A stretch of DNA of 32,766 nt, taken from Anaerolineae bacterium. GTDB lineage: Bacteria > Chloroflexota > Anaerolineae > Anaerolineales > Villigracilaceae. The position numbers and the translations under genes are program-made. How positions within the stretch are numbered: position 1 is the stretch's first letter; each line of letters begins with the position of its first letter. The notes beneath the pieces are model-generated. The model did no database searches, was not told the DNA's origin, and was given only the letters and a program-made list of their open reading frames with translations. Location of the stretch: the NCBI GenBank assembly GCA_022013685.1, contig JAKLPV010000051.1, forward strand, positions 1 through 32,766, in the 5' to 3' direction. Shown piece after piece: positions 26,051-32,766 of this stretch.

Positions 26051-26683
26051 ATGAAAACCAAACGAATTTTGCTCGAAACCATCCTCGTAACCGCCATCAC
26101 CCTGCTGGGGATGTGGTTTGTGCCGGCCGCCAAGACGCTGTTTGCGCTGATTCCGGTGGCGTACCTGTTGATTGAGCGCCGTTTGCGCAAACGGACGTGG
26201 AGCGACCTTGGATTCAATTTCCGCACCTTTTGGGCGGATTTACGCGCCAACTGGCTGTTGTTCGCGCTGATGGGTTTTCTCATCCAGCCATTGACGGTGC
26301 TGTGGGCCAAGGCATATTTCCCCGAATTCCTGGCGCACGTCCAGGCGCGGCTGCCTTTTGAAAGCGGCATTGGCTGGGGCGTGCTGCTGCCCCTGCTGGC
26401 AGTTTCGCTGATCGGCGAGGAGATGACTTACCGGACGCTGATTCAGGGGCGGCTGACTCCGTTTATCGGTATCCCGGCGGCGGTGGGGGTGGCGTCGCTC
26501 CTGTTTGGGCTGGCGCACATCGCCCCGGGCGCGGGAATCGTCGTTTTAACGGACATCGGCCTGATTGTCATCGATTCCATCCTGTACGGCGCGATGTTCG
26601 CCCGCCGCAACAACCTGTGGGTGGTCTGGCTGGCGCACCTGTTGGGTGATATTGGCGGGTTGCTGGTTTTGGCTTCGGTCTAA
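26051..26683 (+). CDS. CPBP-family intramembrane metalloprotease-like protein (short)
   Basis: A 210-residue, compact CPBP member: GEEMTYRTLI (Glu123, Glu124, Arg128), LFGLAH (His156) and AHLLGD (His196, Asp200). It starts 3 bp after the ligase stop, with AAAGGA spanning the ligase stop, so coupling is likely. A GNAT gene follows 9 bp later. Confidence 0.9.
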   Translation: MKTKRILLETILVTAITLLGMWFVPAAKTLFALIPVAYLLIERRLRKRTWSDLGFNFRTFWADLRANWLLFALMGFLIQPLTVLWAKAYFPEFLAHVQARLPFESGIGWGVLLPLLAVSLIGEEMTYRTLIQGRLTPFIGIPAAVGVASLLFGLAHIAPGAGIVVLTDIGLIVIDSILYGAMFARRNNLWVVWLAHLLGDIGGLLVLASV

Positions 26684-26692
26684 GGAGAAAAA

Positions 26693-27178
26693 ATGGTTAC
26701 GTTAACCCCGATTGAACAAGCTGATTTCGAGCGATTTTTGGAAAGTGAAATCGCTGAGTATGCCCAGGATAAGATCAAAAGCGGCAATTGGCTGGCAGAA
26801 GATGCGCTCGAAAAGTCACGCGCCGAGTTTTTGGGCCTGCTGCCGGATGGCCCGCAGACCAAAGACCAGTTTATTTTTACCATTTTTGATGAGCAGACCA
26901 GACAAAAGTTGGGCGTGCTGTGGGTACAAGTGAAATTGGGCGAGGCGCGCCGCCAAGCCTTCATTTGTGATTTTGTTATTGAGCCGCAGTTCCGGGGCCA
27001 GGGTTTTGGAAAACGGGCTTTGCAGGCCCTGGATAAAAAAATGGATGAGATGGGCGTGGAAAGTATCAGTTTGCATGTCTTCGCCCACAACACCCAGGCG
27101 ATTGGCCTGTACGAAAAAATGGGTTACGCGGTGACCAACCTGTACATGGGCAAAACACTGCGTGAAACAGTCATCTGA
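26693..27178 (+). CDS. GNAT-family N-acetyltransferase
   Basis: A 161-residue acetyltransferase with the CoA loop FRGQGFGKRAL (100-110), followed by a typical helix (QALDKKMDEMG), LHVFAHNTQAIGLYEKMGY (Asn133, Tyr140) and a final strand. It is full length for a single GNAT domain. AAGGAG stands upstream of the ATG. The acetylated substrate is unknown. Confidence 0.93.
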   Translation: MVTLTPIEQADFERFLESEIAEYAQDKIKSGNWLAEDALEKSRAEFLGLLPDGPQTKDQFIFTIFDEQTRQKLGVLWVQVKLGEARRQAFICDFVIEPQFRGQGFGKRALQALDKKMDEMGVESISLHVFAHNTQAIGLYEKMGYAVTNLYMGKTLRETVI

Positions 27179-27189
27179 AAGGGAAGAAT

Positions 27190-27918
27190 ATGGACGAAAA
27201 GCAGGTTTCACAACATAGCCTGGGTTTGACAATTGCCTACCATCTCCTACCGGGCGTGGCGATTGTGGCCGGTTACGCTCTGATCACACCCTTTTTACGG
27301 AATGCGGGGCTGCCCTCTGCAATCGGCATTTCGCTGGCGGTACTCTTGGTGCTGGTTCCGCTGGAATTGGGGATCCTGTTCTGGCAGGGAAAAAAGCGCA
27401 ATGGACGTTTCTCGCTGGAGGGGATTGTGCTCAACCGCGAAAAAACGCCGCGCGGGGCATTTCTCCTGTGGATATTTGTGGCGCTGTTCGCTGCGGTGCT
27501 TTGCTTTGTCCTGCTCGGCTGGATCGACAAATTTTTTCTCACCTTCTTCGGCTGGCTACCGAATTGGTTTTTCGTCAACGAGGATTTGAGCGTTTACAGC
27601 AAAAATATCCAATTCATCAACTGGCTGGCGATTTTCCTGCTCACGGGCCTGCTCGGCCCCTATGTGGAGGAACTCTACTTCCGCGGTTTCCTGCTGCCGC
27701 GCATGGCCTGGATGAAGGGCTGGGCGCCCGTTATCGAAGCTTTTCTCTTCGCCCTGTACCACTTCTGGTCGCCCTGGCAGTTGGTCACCCGCACCCTGGC
27801 CGTCCTGCCGCTGGTCTATATCGTCAACCGCAAATGCGACATACGCATTGGCATCGCGGCCCACTGGCTGTTGAACACGCTTGGCAGCCTTGAACTTCTG
27901 TTTGCCATCTTTCGCTGA
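27190..27918 (+). CDS. CPBP-family intramembrane metalloprotease-like protein
   Basis: A 242-residue protein with CPBP motifs YVEELYFRGFLL (Glu160, Glu161, Arg165), FALYH (His191) and AHWLLN (His225, Asn229). It begins 11 bp after the GNAT gene with GGGAAG upstream. It is the sixth CPBP-like gene in the run and the fifth with an intact EExxxR motif. Confidence 0.92.
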   Translation: MDEKQVSQHSLGLTIAYHLLPGVAIVAGYALITPFLRNAGLPSAIGISLAVLLVLVPLELGILFWQGKKRNGRFSLEGIVLNREKTPRGAFLLWIFVALFAAVLCFVLLGWIDKFFLTFFGWLPNWFFVNEDLSVYSKNIQFINWLAIFLLTGLLGPYVEELYFRGFLLPRMAWMKGWAPVIEAFLFALYHFWSPWQLVTRTLAVLPLVYIVNRKCDIRIGIAAHWLLNTLGSLELLFAIFR

Positions 27919-27972
27919 GTCGAACTGCCCCGCAGAATCATAACCTGCTCATGCTGATGAAAGGATTCAACG

Positions 27973-28620
27973 ATGCAAATCATCTGTATCTCTGCTTCCA
28001 ATGTAGAACCGGCCCGCGAACACAGCGCATCCACCCGGGCTTGTGAACTGATCCGGGAACTGGCGCAAGCCGAATGTGATGCGCAGGTGGATATCCTGCC
28101 CCTGATTGACTACGAACTGACCCCTTGTCGGATGTGCGGCAAATGTCTTGAGGTGGGCAAATGCGTGCGAGACAATGCTTTCAATCAGATTTATGCCAGG
28201 CTGGCAGAGGCGGACGCGGTTTTCGTGGTCTGTCCGCACTATGCGCCCCTGCCCTCCAAGCTGATGATGCTTCTGGAAAAGCTGGAGGAGATTTGCTACC
28301 TGAACTGGTGCCAAAACCAGCAATATCAGACGATTGTTTACCGAAAACCCATCGGTCTGGTGGCGCACGGTGGCCAGCCAATGGATGCAGCGCCGTACTA
28401 CAAAACGGCGCTGCTTGACCCGCTGGCGCTGGCTTTTGCTTCGGTACAAATGCGCGTGGCTGGCGCGGGTGAACAGTGGCCGAACGGCGTAGCCTTTGGT
28501 ATTCAGAAACTCAGCCTGCCGCCTGGCGAGATTTTTGTCCGCATTGAGCATGATTGGGATGCTATTCGCGGCAGGCTGGCGCCCCTCGTGAGAAATGTCC
28601 TGGCGCAGGTTGAGTCATGA
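27973..28620 (+). CDS. Iron-sulfur flavoprotein / NADPH-dependent FMN reductase-like
   Basis: A 215-residue flavodoxin-like protein. The N-terminal strand leads to a phosphate-binding loop (CISASNVEPAREHSAS), and a compact cysteine motif follows (PCRMCGKCLEVGKC: Cys52, 55, 58, 64), of the CX2CX2CX5C form seen in iron-sulfur flavoproteins. VCPHYAPLPSKLM is the usual flavin-contact loop. It probably binds FMN and a [4Fe-4S] cluster and acts in cytoplasmic electron transfer. It overlaps the next, truncated gene by ATGA. Confidence 0.88.
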   Translation: MQIICISASNVEPAREHSASTRACELIRELAQAECDAQVDILPLIDYELTPCRMCGKCLEVGKCVRDNAFNQIYARLAEADAVFVVCPHYAPLPSKLMMLLEKLEEICYLNWCQNQQYQTIVYRKPIGLVAHGGQPMDAAPYYKTALLDPLALAFASVQMRVAGAGEQWPNGVAFGIQKLSLPPGEIFVRIEHDWDAIRGRLAPLVRNVLAQVES

Positions 28621-28721
28621 CCATTCGCTTTGATTTCAGCGGTCTCGAGCAGTTCCAGGCCGGCCTGGAAGGGGGAATTTCACCGGAACTTTGCTACCGT
28701 ACATGCGCGAGAGGATAAGTG
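28617..28721 (+). pseudogene. Gene truncated at its 5' end region by insertion
   Basis: A frame begins with ATG at 28617 overlapping the flavoprotein stop (ATGA) and reads MTIRFDFSGLEQFQAGLEGG before running into the IS remnant and stopping near 28721. The good coupling suggests a real gene whose first 20 or so codons survive and whose remainder was lost on insertion of the IS4-type element. I do not recognise the family from so short a piece. Confidence 0.45.
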
Positions 28722-29350
28722 AGTTGGAAGCGGAAAATCGGTGTGAAATCAAGTTTGGATTTCAGTGAGTAGTGGATCCAATCCAGGCCAAGCCGAAAAA
28801 GGCTTTTGTCAATGCGATCTGTACGATCAATCAAGCCAAATTTCTTTTCAGCAATCACCAGTAGCCCCTGGCAAACCATCCAAAGATAAGCCAGACAGGC
28901 GGCCAGGAGCAGACGGCTCAGCCGGACAGGGTCAGAGAGATGACTCTTATGAAGATGAAAGCCACGGCTTTTCTGGTTAGAGAAGAAGGTTTCAATCTGG
29001 AAACGGCGGCGATAATATTTGCAGGCCCGATAGCCATTATCAAGGCTGGTTACCAAATAGAGTGGTCCATCGTAACGACTGCTCCACCAGCCAACCAGAT
29101 TCAAACTCACGGTGGCTTGCTGGGTAAAACCAACCTAATAACGCTGGAAAACTTGTCCTTTTGCCAACGGATAAGCGCCAATTGGCTGGCTGGGAAAAAA
29201 GTAAATCGAGACTTGTTACTCCAAGATATAGACTCTGGAAGCCTTTCGCCATGGCCATTCTTTATTGCCGACACTGCTGTAGACAAACTTCTCGAATGCT
29301 CGCTAAATTGGAGGCGTTGAGATATGCAAATATTTATGAGGAAGTTCATA
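28675..29350 (-). mobile_element. Decayed IS4-family insertion sequence remnant
   Basis: The - strand at 28694-29110 codes for the C-terminal part of an IS4-family DDE transposase, including YYRRRFQIETFFSNQKSRG (the Y-R-E signature with the catalytic Glu) and LHKSHLSDPVRLSRLLLAACLAYLWM. Upstream on that strand, to about 29300, related pieces lie in other frames, separated by a frameshift near 29125. The N-terminal half is missing. The downstream edge lies near 28675-28693. It is therefore an inactive fragment, older than the intact IS that abuts it. Confidence 0.75.
28694..29110 (-). pseudogene. IS4-family transposase, C-terminal fragment
   Basis: About 138 residues remain of the DDE transposase C-terminus. 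The catalytic Glu is in RRRFQIETFF, but both catalytic Asp regions are lost or scrambled. Upstream the reading frame hits a TAG and the homologous sequence shifts frame, so no functional protein is expected. Confidence 0.8.
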
Positions 29351-29368
29351 ACTTTCCATTCGCTGAAA
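29351..29368 (+). repeat. Left terminal inverted repeat of the IS1634-like element
   Basis: ACTTTCCATTCGCTGAAA, matching the reverse complement of the right end with one mismatch (T versus G at the fourth base). Confidence 0.85.
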
Positions 29369-29405
29369 ATTTTGCGAAATCGTGAATTTCTGGTAAGCTC
29401 GGGTA

Positions 29406-31142
29406 ATGAGCCCAGAGCTAACCATAACAACCGAACGAATAGACGATTTTCCGCTTTTGTTGTCAGTCATGCTGCGACTGGGATTGCCTGATATTTTCGA
29501 TCATCATCTTGGTCGGCACGGGCTTCATCAAGGACTAAGTTGGGGCTGGATAGCCACAATTTGGCTGGCACACATTTTGACAGAAAGCAATCACCGCAAA
29601 CACCCTGTCCAGTCTTGGGTGAAACAAGCGCAAGAAACGATTGAGAAAATTACTGGTCAGCAAGTACACGAATTGGATTTTACGGACGACCGGTTGACAC
29701 TTTTGCTGCGGAGATTGAGCAAACCAGCTACCTGGCAAGCGGTTGAAACTGAATTGGGTCGAAGCATCCTGCGGGTATACGAATTGACGCCAAAAAACGT
29801 GCGTTTGGACACAACAACTGTGTCTGGATACCATGAAGGCGGTGAAGATAGCTTGTTCCAATACGGTTTCAGTAAAGATGATCCGACCTTGCGACAAGTT
29901 AAGCTGATGGTCGCTGCACTCGATCCGTTAGGTCTGCCAATTGTAAGCCAGGTAGTGGCTGGTAATGTAGCGGATGACAAGTTGTACGTTCCGGCGGTAG
30001 ATCGAGTACTGCAAATTATCGAAGGGCTCGGACTTCTATTCGTTGGCGACAGTAAAATGAGCGCTTTGTCGATCCGGGCACATATCCAGCGGTTACAGCA
30101 TCACTATCTTTGCCCGCTAGCCCAAACTGGCGATACTGCCAAAGAGATGGAACCCTGGGTCGAAGCTGCCAATAACGGTGAAAGAACTCTGTCACCCGTT
30201 TTCGTTCACAATGAAAACGGAAAACAGAAAATGTTTGCAGAAGGATACGTTTTTGAGCGCACGCTTCAAGCGAAGTCTGATGCAGTCATAGAAGCTGGTA
30301 AAGAGCCAGAAATCATCGAGTGGACTGAGCAAGTCTTTGTTGTTCGTTCGGAAAGCTACCGGAAAGGTTTGCTGGATGGCCTGGAAGGACGATTGCAACG
30401 CGCTGCGGACAAGTTGGAAGCGTTGACGCCGCCTCCCACGCGTGGTAAACGCCAAATTCAGGATGAAGCTGCATTAGTCAGTGCGGCAACGGCCATTCTC
30501 CAAGCGCATAATGTCGAAGGGCTCCTGGCATACTCCTTTGAACGCCAAGAAAAGCATCTGACCAAGTATGTTGGGCGAGGTCGTGGCACTCCTGACCGAC
30601 CCAAGCAAGAAATTGTGACGGTTCGTTACCAAATTACAGCAGTTCACCGGCAGGAAGAAGCCATAGATGCACACAAAAAGACACTTGGTTGGCGTGCCTA
30701 CGTCAGCAATGCTCCGGCAGAACAACTCAATTTGGAACAAGCTGTGCTAACTTATCGGGATGAGTGGCTCGTTGAGCATGGTTTTCATCGTCTGAAGGGC
30801 GTGCCGCTCTCGCTAAATCAAAACGATGATCAGGTGGTAGGCTTGACCAATCTGTTGAGCATTGCCGTAAGGATGTTAACCTTGATTGAGTTCATAGTCC
30901 GACGGCGACTAACCCAAAACCAGGAAAAATTGGTTGGTTTGATTGAGAATAATCCCCAAAAAGGTATCGACAATCCAACTGCCGAGCGATTGCTCAAGAC
31001 TTTTAATCGGATTACCCTGACGATCATACATTTGCCGGACGGCACTCTCCGCCATGTTACACCAATATCGGATTTGCAAACCCGTATCTTGGAATTACTC
31101 GGCTTATCACCGGCCATTTATACTCAACTGGCTGGAAATTAA
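29406..31142 (+). CDS. IS1634-family transposase
   Basis: A 578-residue DDE transposase. The first Asp is in RLDTTTVSGYHEGG, the second in LFVGDSKMSA and the Glu region is YRDEWLVEHGFHRLKGVPLSL, a hallmark of the IS1634 group. The frame is intact from start to stop, so the element may still be active. The start lies 37 bp inside the left repeat and the stop 15 bp before the right repeat. Confidence 0.93.
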   Translation: MSPELTITTERIDDFPLLLSVMLRLGLPDIFDHHLGRHGLHQGLSWGWIATIWLAHILTESNHRKHPVQSWVKQAQETIEKITGQQVHELDFTDDRLTLLLRRLSKPATWQAVETELGRSILRVYELTPKNVRLDTTTVSGYHEGGEDSLFQYGFSKDDPTLRQVKLMVAALDPLGLPIVSQVVAGNVADDKLYVPAVDRVLQIIEGLGLLFVGDSKMSALSIRAHIQRLQHHYLCPLAQTGDTAKEMEPWVEAANNGERTLSPVFVHNENGKQKMFAEGYVFERTLQAKSDAVIEAGKEPEIIEWTEQVFVVRSESYRKGLLDGLEGRLQRAADKLEALTPPPTRGKRQIQDEAALVSAATAILQAHNVEGLLAYSFERQEKHLTKYVGRGRGTPDRPKQEIVTVRYQITAVHRQEEAIDAHKKTLGWRAYVSNAPAEQLNLEQAVLTYRDEWLVEHGFHRLKGVPLSLNQNDDQVVGLTNLLSIAVRMLTLIEFIVRRRLTQNQEKLVGLIENNPQKGIDNPTAERLLKTFNRITLTIIHLPDGTLRHVTPISDLQTRILELLGLSPAIYTQLAGN

Positions 31143-31157
31143 TGAAAGTCAAAATCA

Positions 31158-31175
31158 TTTCAGCGAATGGACAGT
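31158..31175 (-). repeat. Right terminal inverted repeat of the IS1634-like element
   Basis: Read on the - strand it is ACTGTCCATTCGCTGAAA, the partner of the left end. It lies 4 bp before the start codon of the beta-propeller gene. Confidence 0.85.
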
Positions 31176-31179
31176 AATA

Positions 31180-32232
31180 ATGCGAAATAAAACAAGATTA
31201 TTAAATTTAATCACGTGGCCCAGATCACTATTAATTTTCTTATTAATTGGTAGTGGTTGCACATCTATCTTTGCACAAGAACCTTTTTGGTATGATCCTT
31301 TGCCGCCTCACGAAATAGAAGCGCAAGAAGGATTGACAAGTATTTGGGTTAGAGATCATATCTTTATTAGTGATGATGATTTAAGCCCAATGATGACCGC
31401 GAATCAAGGAGTAGTCTCTTTTCTAGGAGGAACAGATATTAGAGATGGAATATCCATTAATGTCATTGATGCTATTACTGGCGACATGAAATGGCAACGG
31501 AAGCACGGAATCCCAACATCCATCGTAGCATCGTTTTCCGATTTATACGTTGGAGCAAGTGGTGGTGCAAGCGTTTCGAAATTTGATCTAATCACGGGCA
31601 ATTTGATTTGGGAAACCAAATTACCAAAAACTCGCGGATTATCATATCTGTCTTTAGATAATGATAAATTGTATGTTCAGACAACAGCAACTACTGACAC
31701 TTTTTTTGTGTTAAATACTAGCACTGGGGAAATAATTAGGCATATCCAAGGAACTATGTTTTTTTTGAGCACAGAAGAATTCATTATTCAACGTTCGATT
31801 ATTTCAAACGAAGTGGATATGATCAATTCAGAAACACAACAAATAATTTGGACAGCGAAATTAGATTATGGCTTTTCAATGCTTCCAATTTTTACTGAAA
31901 GGGAGATCCTTATACTTACTGATCTTGGTGGGATTTATTGCCTAGAACGTGACACTGGTAACATAAAATGGAACATTGAGAACATTGCCATTAGTAATAT
32001 TGCGCTTGGCGAGAATATCGTCTATTTTTTAACTAGGGATGGAAAATTACAAGGAGCCAATTTACAATCAGGCGATCTAAAGAGCTTTGTGGAGTTTGAT
32101 ACTGATCGATTTGTACTCAACGGCGAATACCATATTGGTGGTTACAATGTTACCTATGATCAAGAAATGAAAATTATTTTTATACATCTTGGAGACAGCG
32201 CCCAATTGTTTGCATTTCAAATCTCAGAGTGA
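31180..32232 (+). CDS. PQQ-like beta-propeller repeat protein, exported
   Basis: A 350-residue protein with an N-terminal export signal (SLLIFLLIGSGC; possibly lipidated at the Cys, though the lipobox is atypical) and repeated PQQ-type propeller blades: AITGDMKWQRKHG, LITGNLIWETKL, TSTGEIIRHIQG, SETQQIIWTAKL and RDTGNIKWNIEN. Such proteins bind ligands or partners outside the cytoplasm. Base composition is clearly more AT-rich than the rest of the window, suggesting a foreign origin. The start codon is 4 bp from the IS end and no ribosome site is visible, so its native promoter has been displaced. A longer in-frame start within the IS is not credible. Confidence 0.8.
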   Translation: MRNKTRLLNLITWPRSLLIFLLIGSGCTSIFAQEPFWYDPLPPHEIEAQEGLTSIWVRDHIFISDDDLSPMMTANQGVVSFLGGTDIRDGISINVIDAITGDMKWQRKHGIPTSIVASFSDLYVGASGGASVSKFDLITGNLIWETKLPKTRGLSYLSLDNDKLYVQTTATTDTFFVLNTSTGEIIRHIQGTMFFLSTEEFIIQRSIISNEVDMINSETQQIIWTAKLDYGFSMLPIFTEREILILTDLGGIYCLERDTGNIKWNIENIAISNIALGENIVYFLTRDGKLQGANLQSGDLKSFVEFDTDRFVLNGEYHIGGYNVTYDQEMKIIFIHLGDSAQLFAFQISE

Positions 32233-32766
32233 GAACGATTTCTAGATGTTGCCATCCCAGCTTGTCTCTCGAATTGAGAGTGGGTTAACAACGGACGAAG
32301 TGGAGAGAGTATTGGCGCAATGATAGGTTTACTTTTTCTGCTTTATAGTGATAGCCTCCCGGAAAATCTCATACCGGGAGTTACATCTTCATCAAAGAGT
32401 GGAAAGACAGTTACATTAGTTATGTGCCCATATGTTCGCGCCCAGCCTGTGCCCCAGGCTGGAATATCATCAGGAAATCTACATCACTCTCTGACAGGGC
32501 ATATCCACGCGCGACCGAGCGAGATAATGCCAACCGTCACACCCGGTAGCAGCGGCAAAAGCTTTCGGCTGCTACCCAGGAAATTGGATATTCTCCCTGT
32601 TTTGACTATGGTCTGTGATTTTTTTGATCTACCCAAAATTATCGCTGCTGCAACCGGGTCGTTTATACTTGCTACGTGAACAAGCTTTCCGGCGCAGCTG
32701 TGTCAAATGTGGAAAAACGCGATGTTCAACCGGGTTCCATTTGGAGCAGTATGGCGGATAATGCGC
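32233..32766. other. Region without a convincing gene; several hairpins
   Basis: No reading frame here has recognisable protein features. Inverted repeats are seen at 32356-32362/32374-32380 (CTCCCGG/CCGGGAG), 32442-32449/32455-32462 (CCAGCCTG/CAGGCTGG) and 32545-32553/32568-32576 (GGTAGCAGC/GCTGCTACC). A frame open from about 32676 (GTG) to the window end could be the start of a gene, with low support. Confidence 0.4.

Larger units (their letters stand above)
29351..31175. mobile_element. IS1634-like insertion sequence, complete
   Basis: A single transposase gene is bounded by matching terminal inverted repeats. The left end 29351-29368 and the right end 31158-31175 (reverse complement) agree in 17 of 18 bases, with core TCCATTCGCTGAAA; a looser match (ATTTTG) continues inward after a 2-nt gap. 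The element is about 1.8 kb, as expected for the IS1634 group. I could not see a clear flanking target duplication, perhaps because it landed in or next to the decayed IS4 copy. Confidence 0.85.

Noticed and set aside
29107-29430. A - strand frame spanning the IS4 remnant and the left end of the IS1634-like element
   Set aside because: It crosses the IS boundary, so it cannot be an ancestral gene; it is one of the frames left after decay of the IS4 transposase.
29340-31185. Target-site duplication flanking the IS1634-like element
   Set aside because: The bases outside the two repeats do not match over 5-6 bp, so I could not support one.
32320-32679. A 119-codon frame in the terminal region
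   Set aside because: The translation has no signal, domain or plausible hydrophobic pattern, contains the hairpin sequences, and lacks a clear ribosome site.
1-32766. CRISPR arrays, tRNA or rRNA genes
   Set aside because: No regularly spaced repeats of CRISPR type and no tRNA or rRNA signature were seen on reading the window.

Overview
The window looks like a chromosomal segment of a Chloroflexota bacterium, probably Anaerolineae. This is an inference from gene content: a 900-residue MalT-type LuxR regulator, many CPBP-family membrane proteins, MacB-type ABC genes, fairly GC-rich coding sequence and many ATGA start/stop overlaps. No rRNA, tRNA or other taxonomic marker is present to settle it.

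Region 1 (1-2382) is the end of a MacB/LolD-type ABC exporter operon: a 5'-truncated ATPase, a MacB-like permease and a small lipoprotein. All three are on the + strand.

Region 2 (2579-11215) is the most striking part. A two-component system on the - strand (histidine kinase and OmpR-type regulator) is transcribed divergently from a + strand redox cluster. That cluster holds a PepSY-like secreted or anchored protein with a His/Asp tail, a small single-pass membrane protein, an ApbE-like flavin transferase, a ferric-reductase-like di-heme membrane protein, a 2x[4Fe-4S] ferredoxin, a FAD/NAD-dependent oxidoreductase, a second b-type-heme membrane protein and an 18-heme c-type cytochrome. I read it as a route from NAD(P)H through Fe-S and flavin carriers and membrane hemes to an extracytoplasmic multiheme protein. 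The divergent intergenic region carries a perfect 21-bp inverted repeat and an 11-bp-spaced direct repeat that could be the regulator's operator.

Region 3 (11243-13380, - strand) is a two-gene unit: a class III nucleotide cyclase with a membrane domain and a cation diffusion facilitator, overlapping by ATGA.

Region 4 (13583-16343) is the MalT-type regulator, closed by a clear intrinsic terminator.

Region 5 (16385-28720) is a long co-directional run on the + strand. It contains six CPBP-family proteins (one with a degenerate first motif), an ABC ATPase/permease pair, two GNAT acetyltransferases, a PaaK-like adenylate-forming ligase, an iron-sulfur flavoprotein, a conserved 74-residue protein and an unrecognised polytopic membrane protein. 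Most junctions are tight or overlapping, so it may be one or a few operons. It ends in a gene cut off after about 20-30 codons.

Region 6 (about 28675-32766) is mobile or accessory DNA: a decayed IS4-family transposase remnant, a complete IS1634-like element with matching terminal inverted repeats, an AT-rich PQQ-type beta-propeller gene that begins 4 bp after the IS end, and about 530 bp with no convincing gene but several hairpins.
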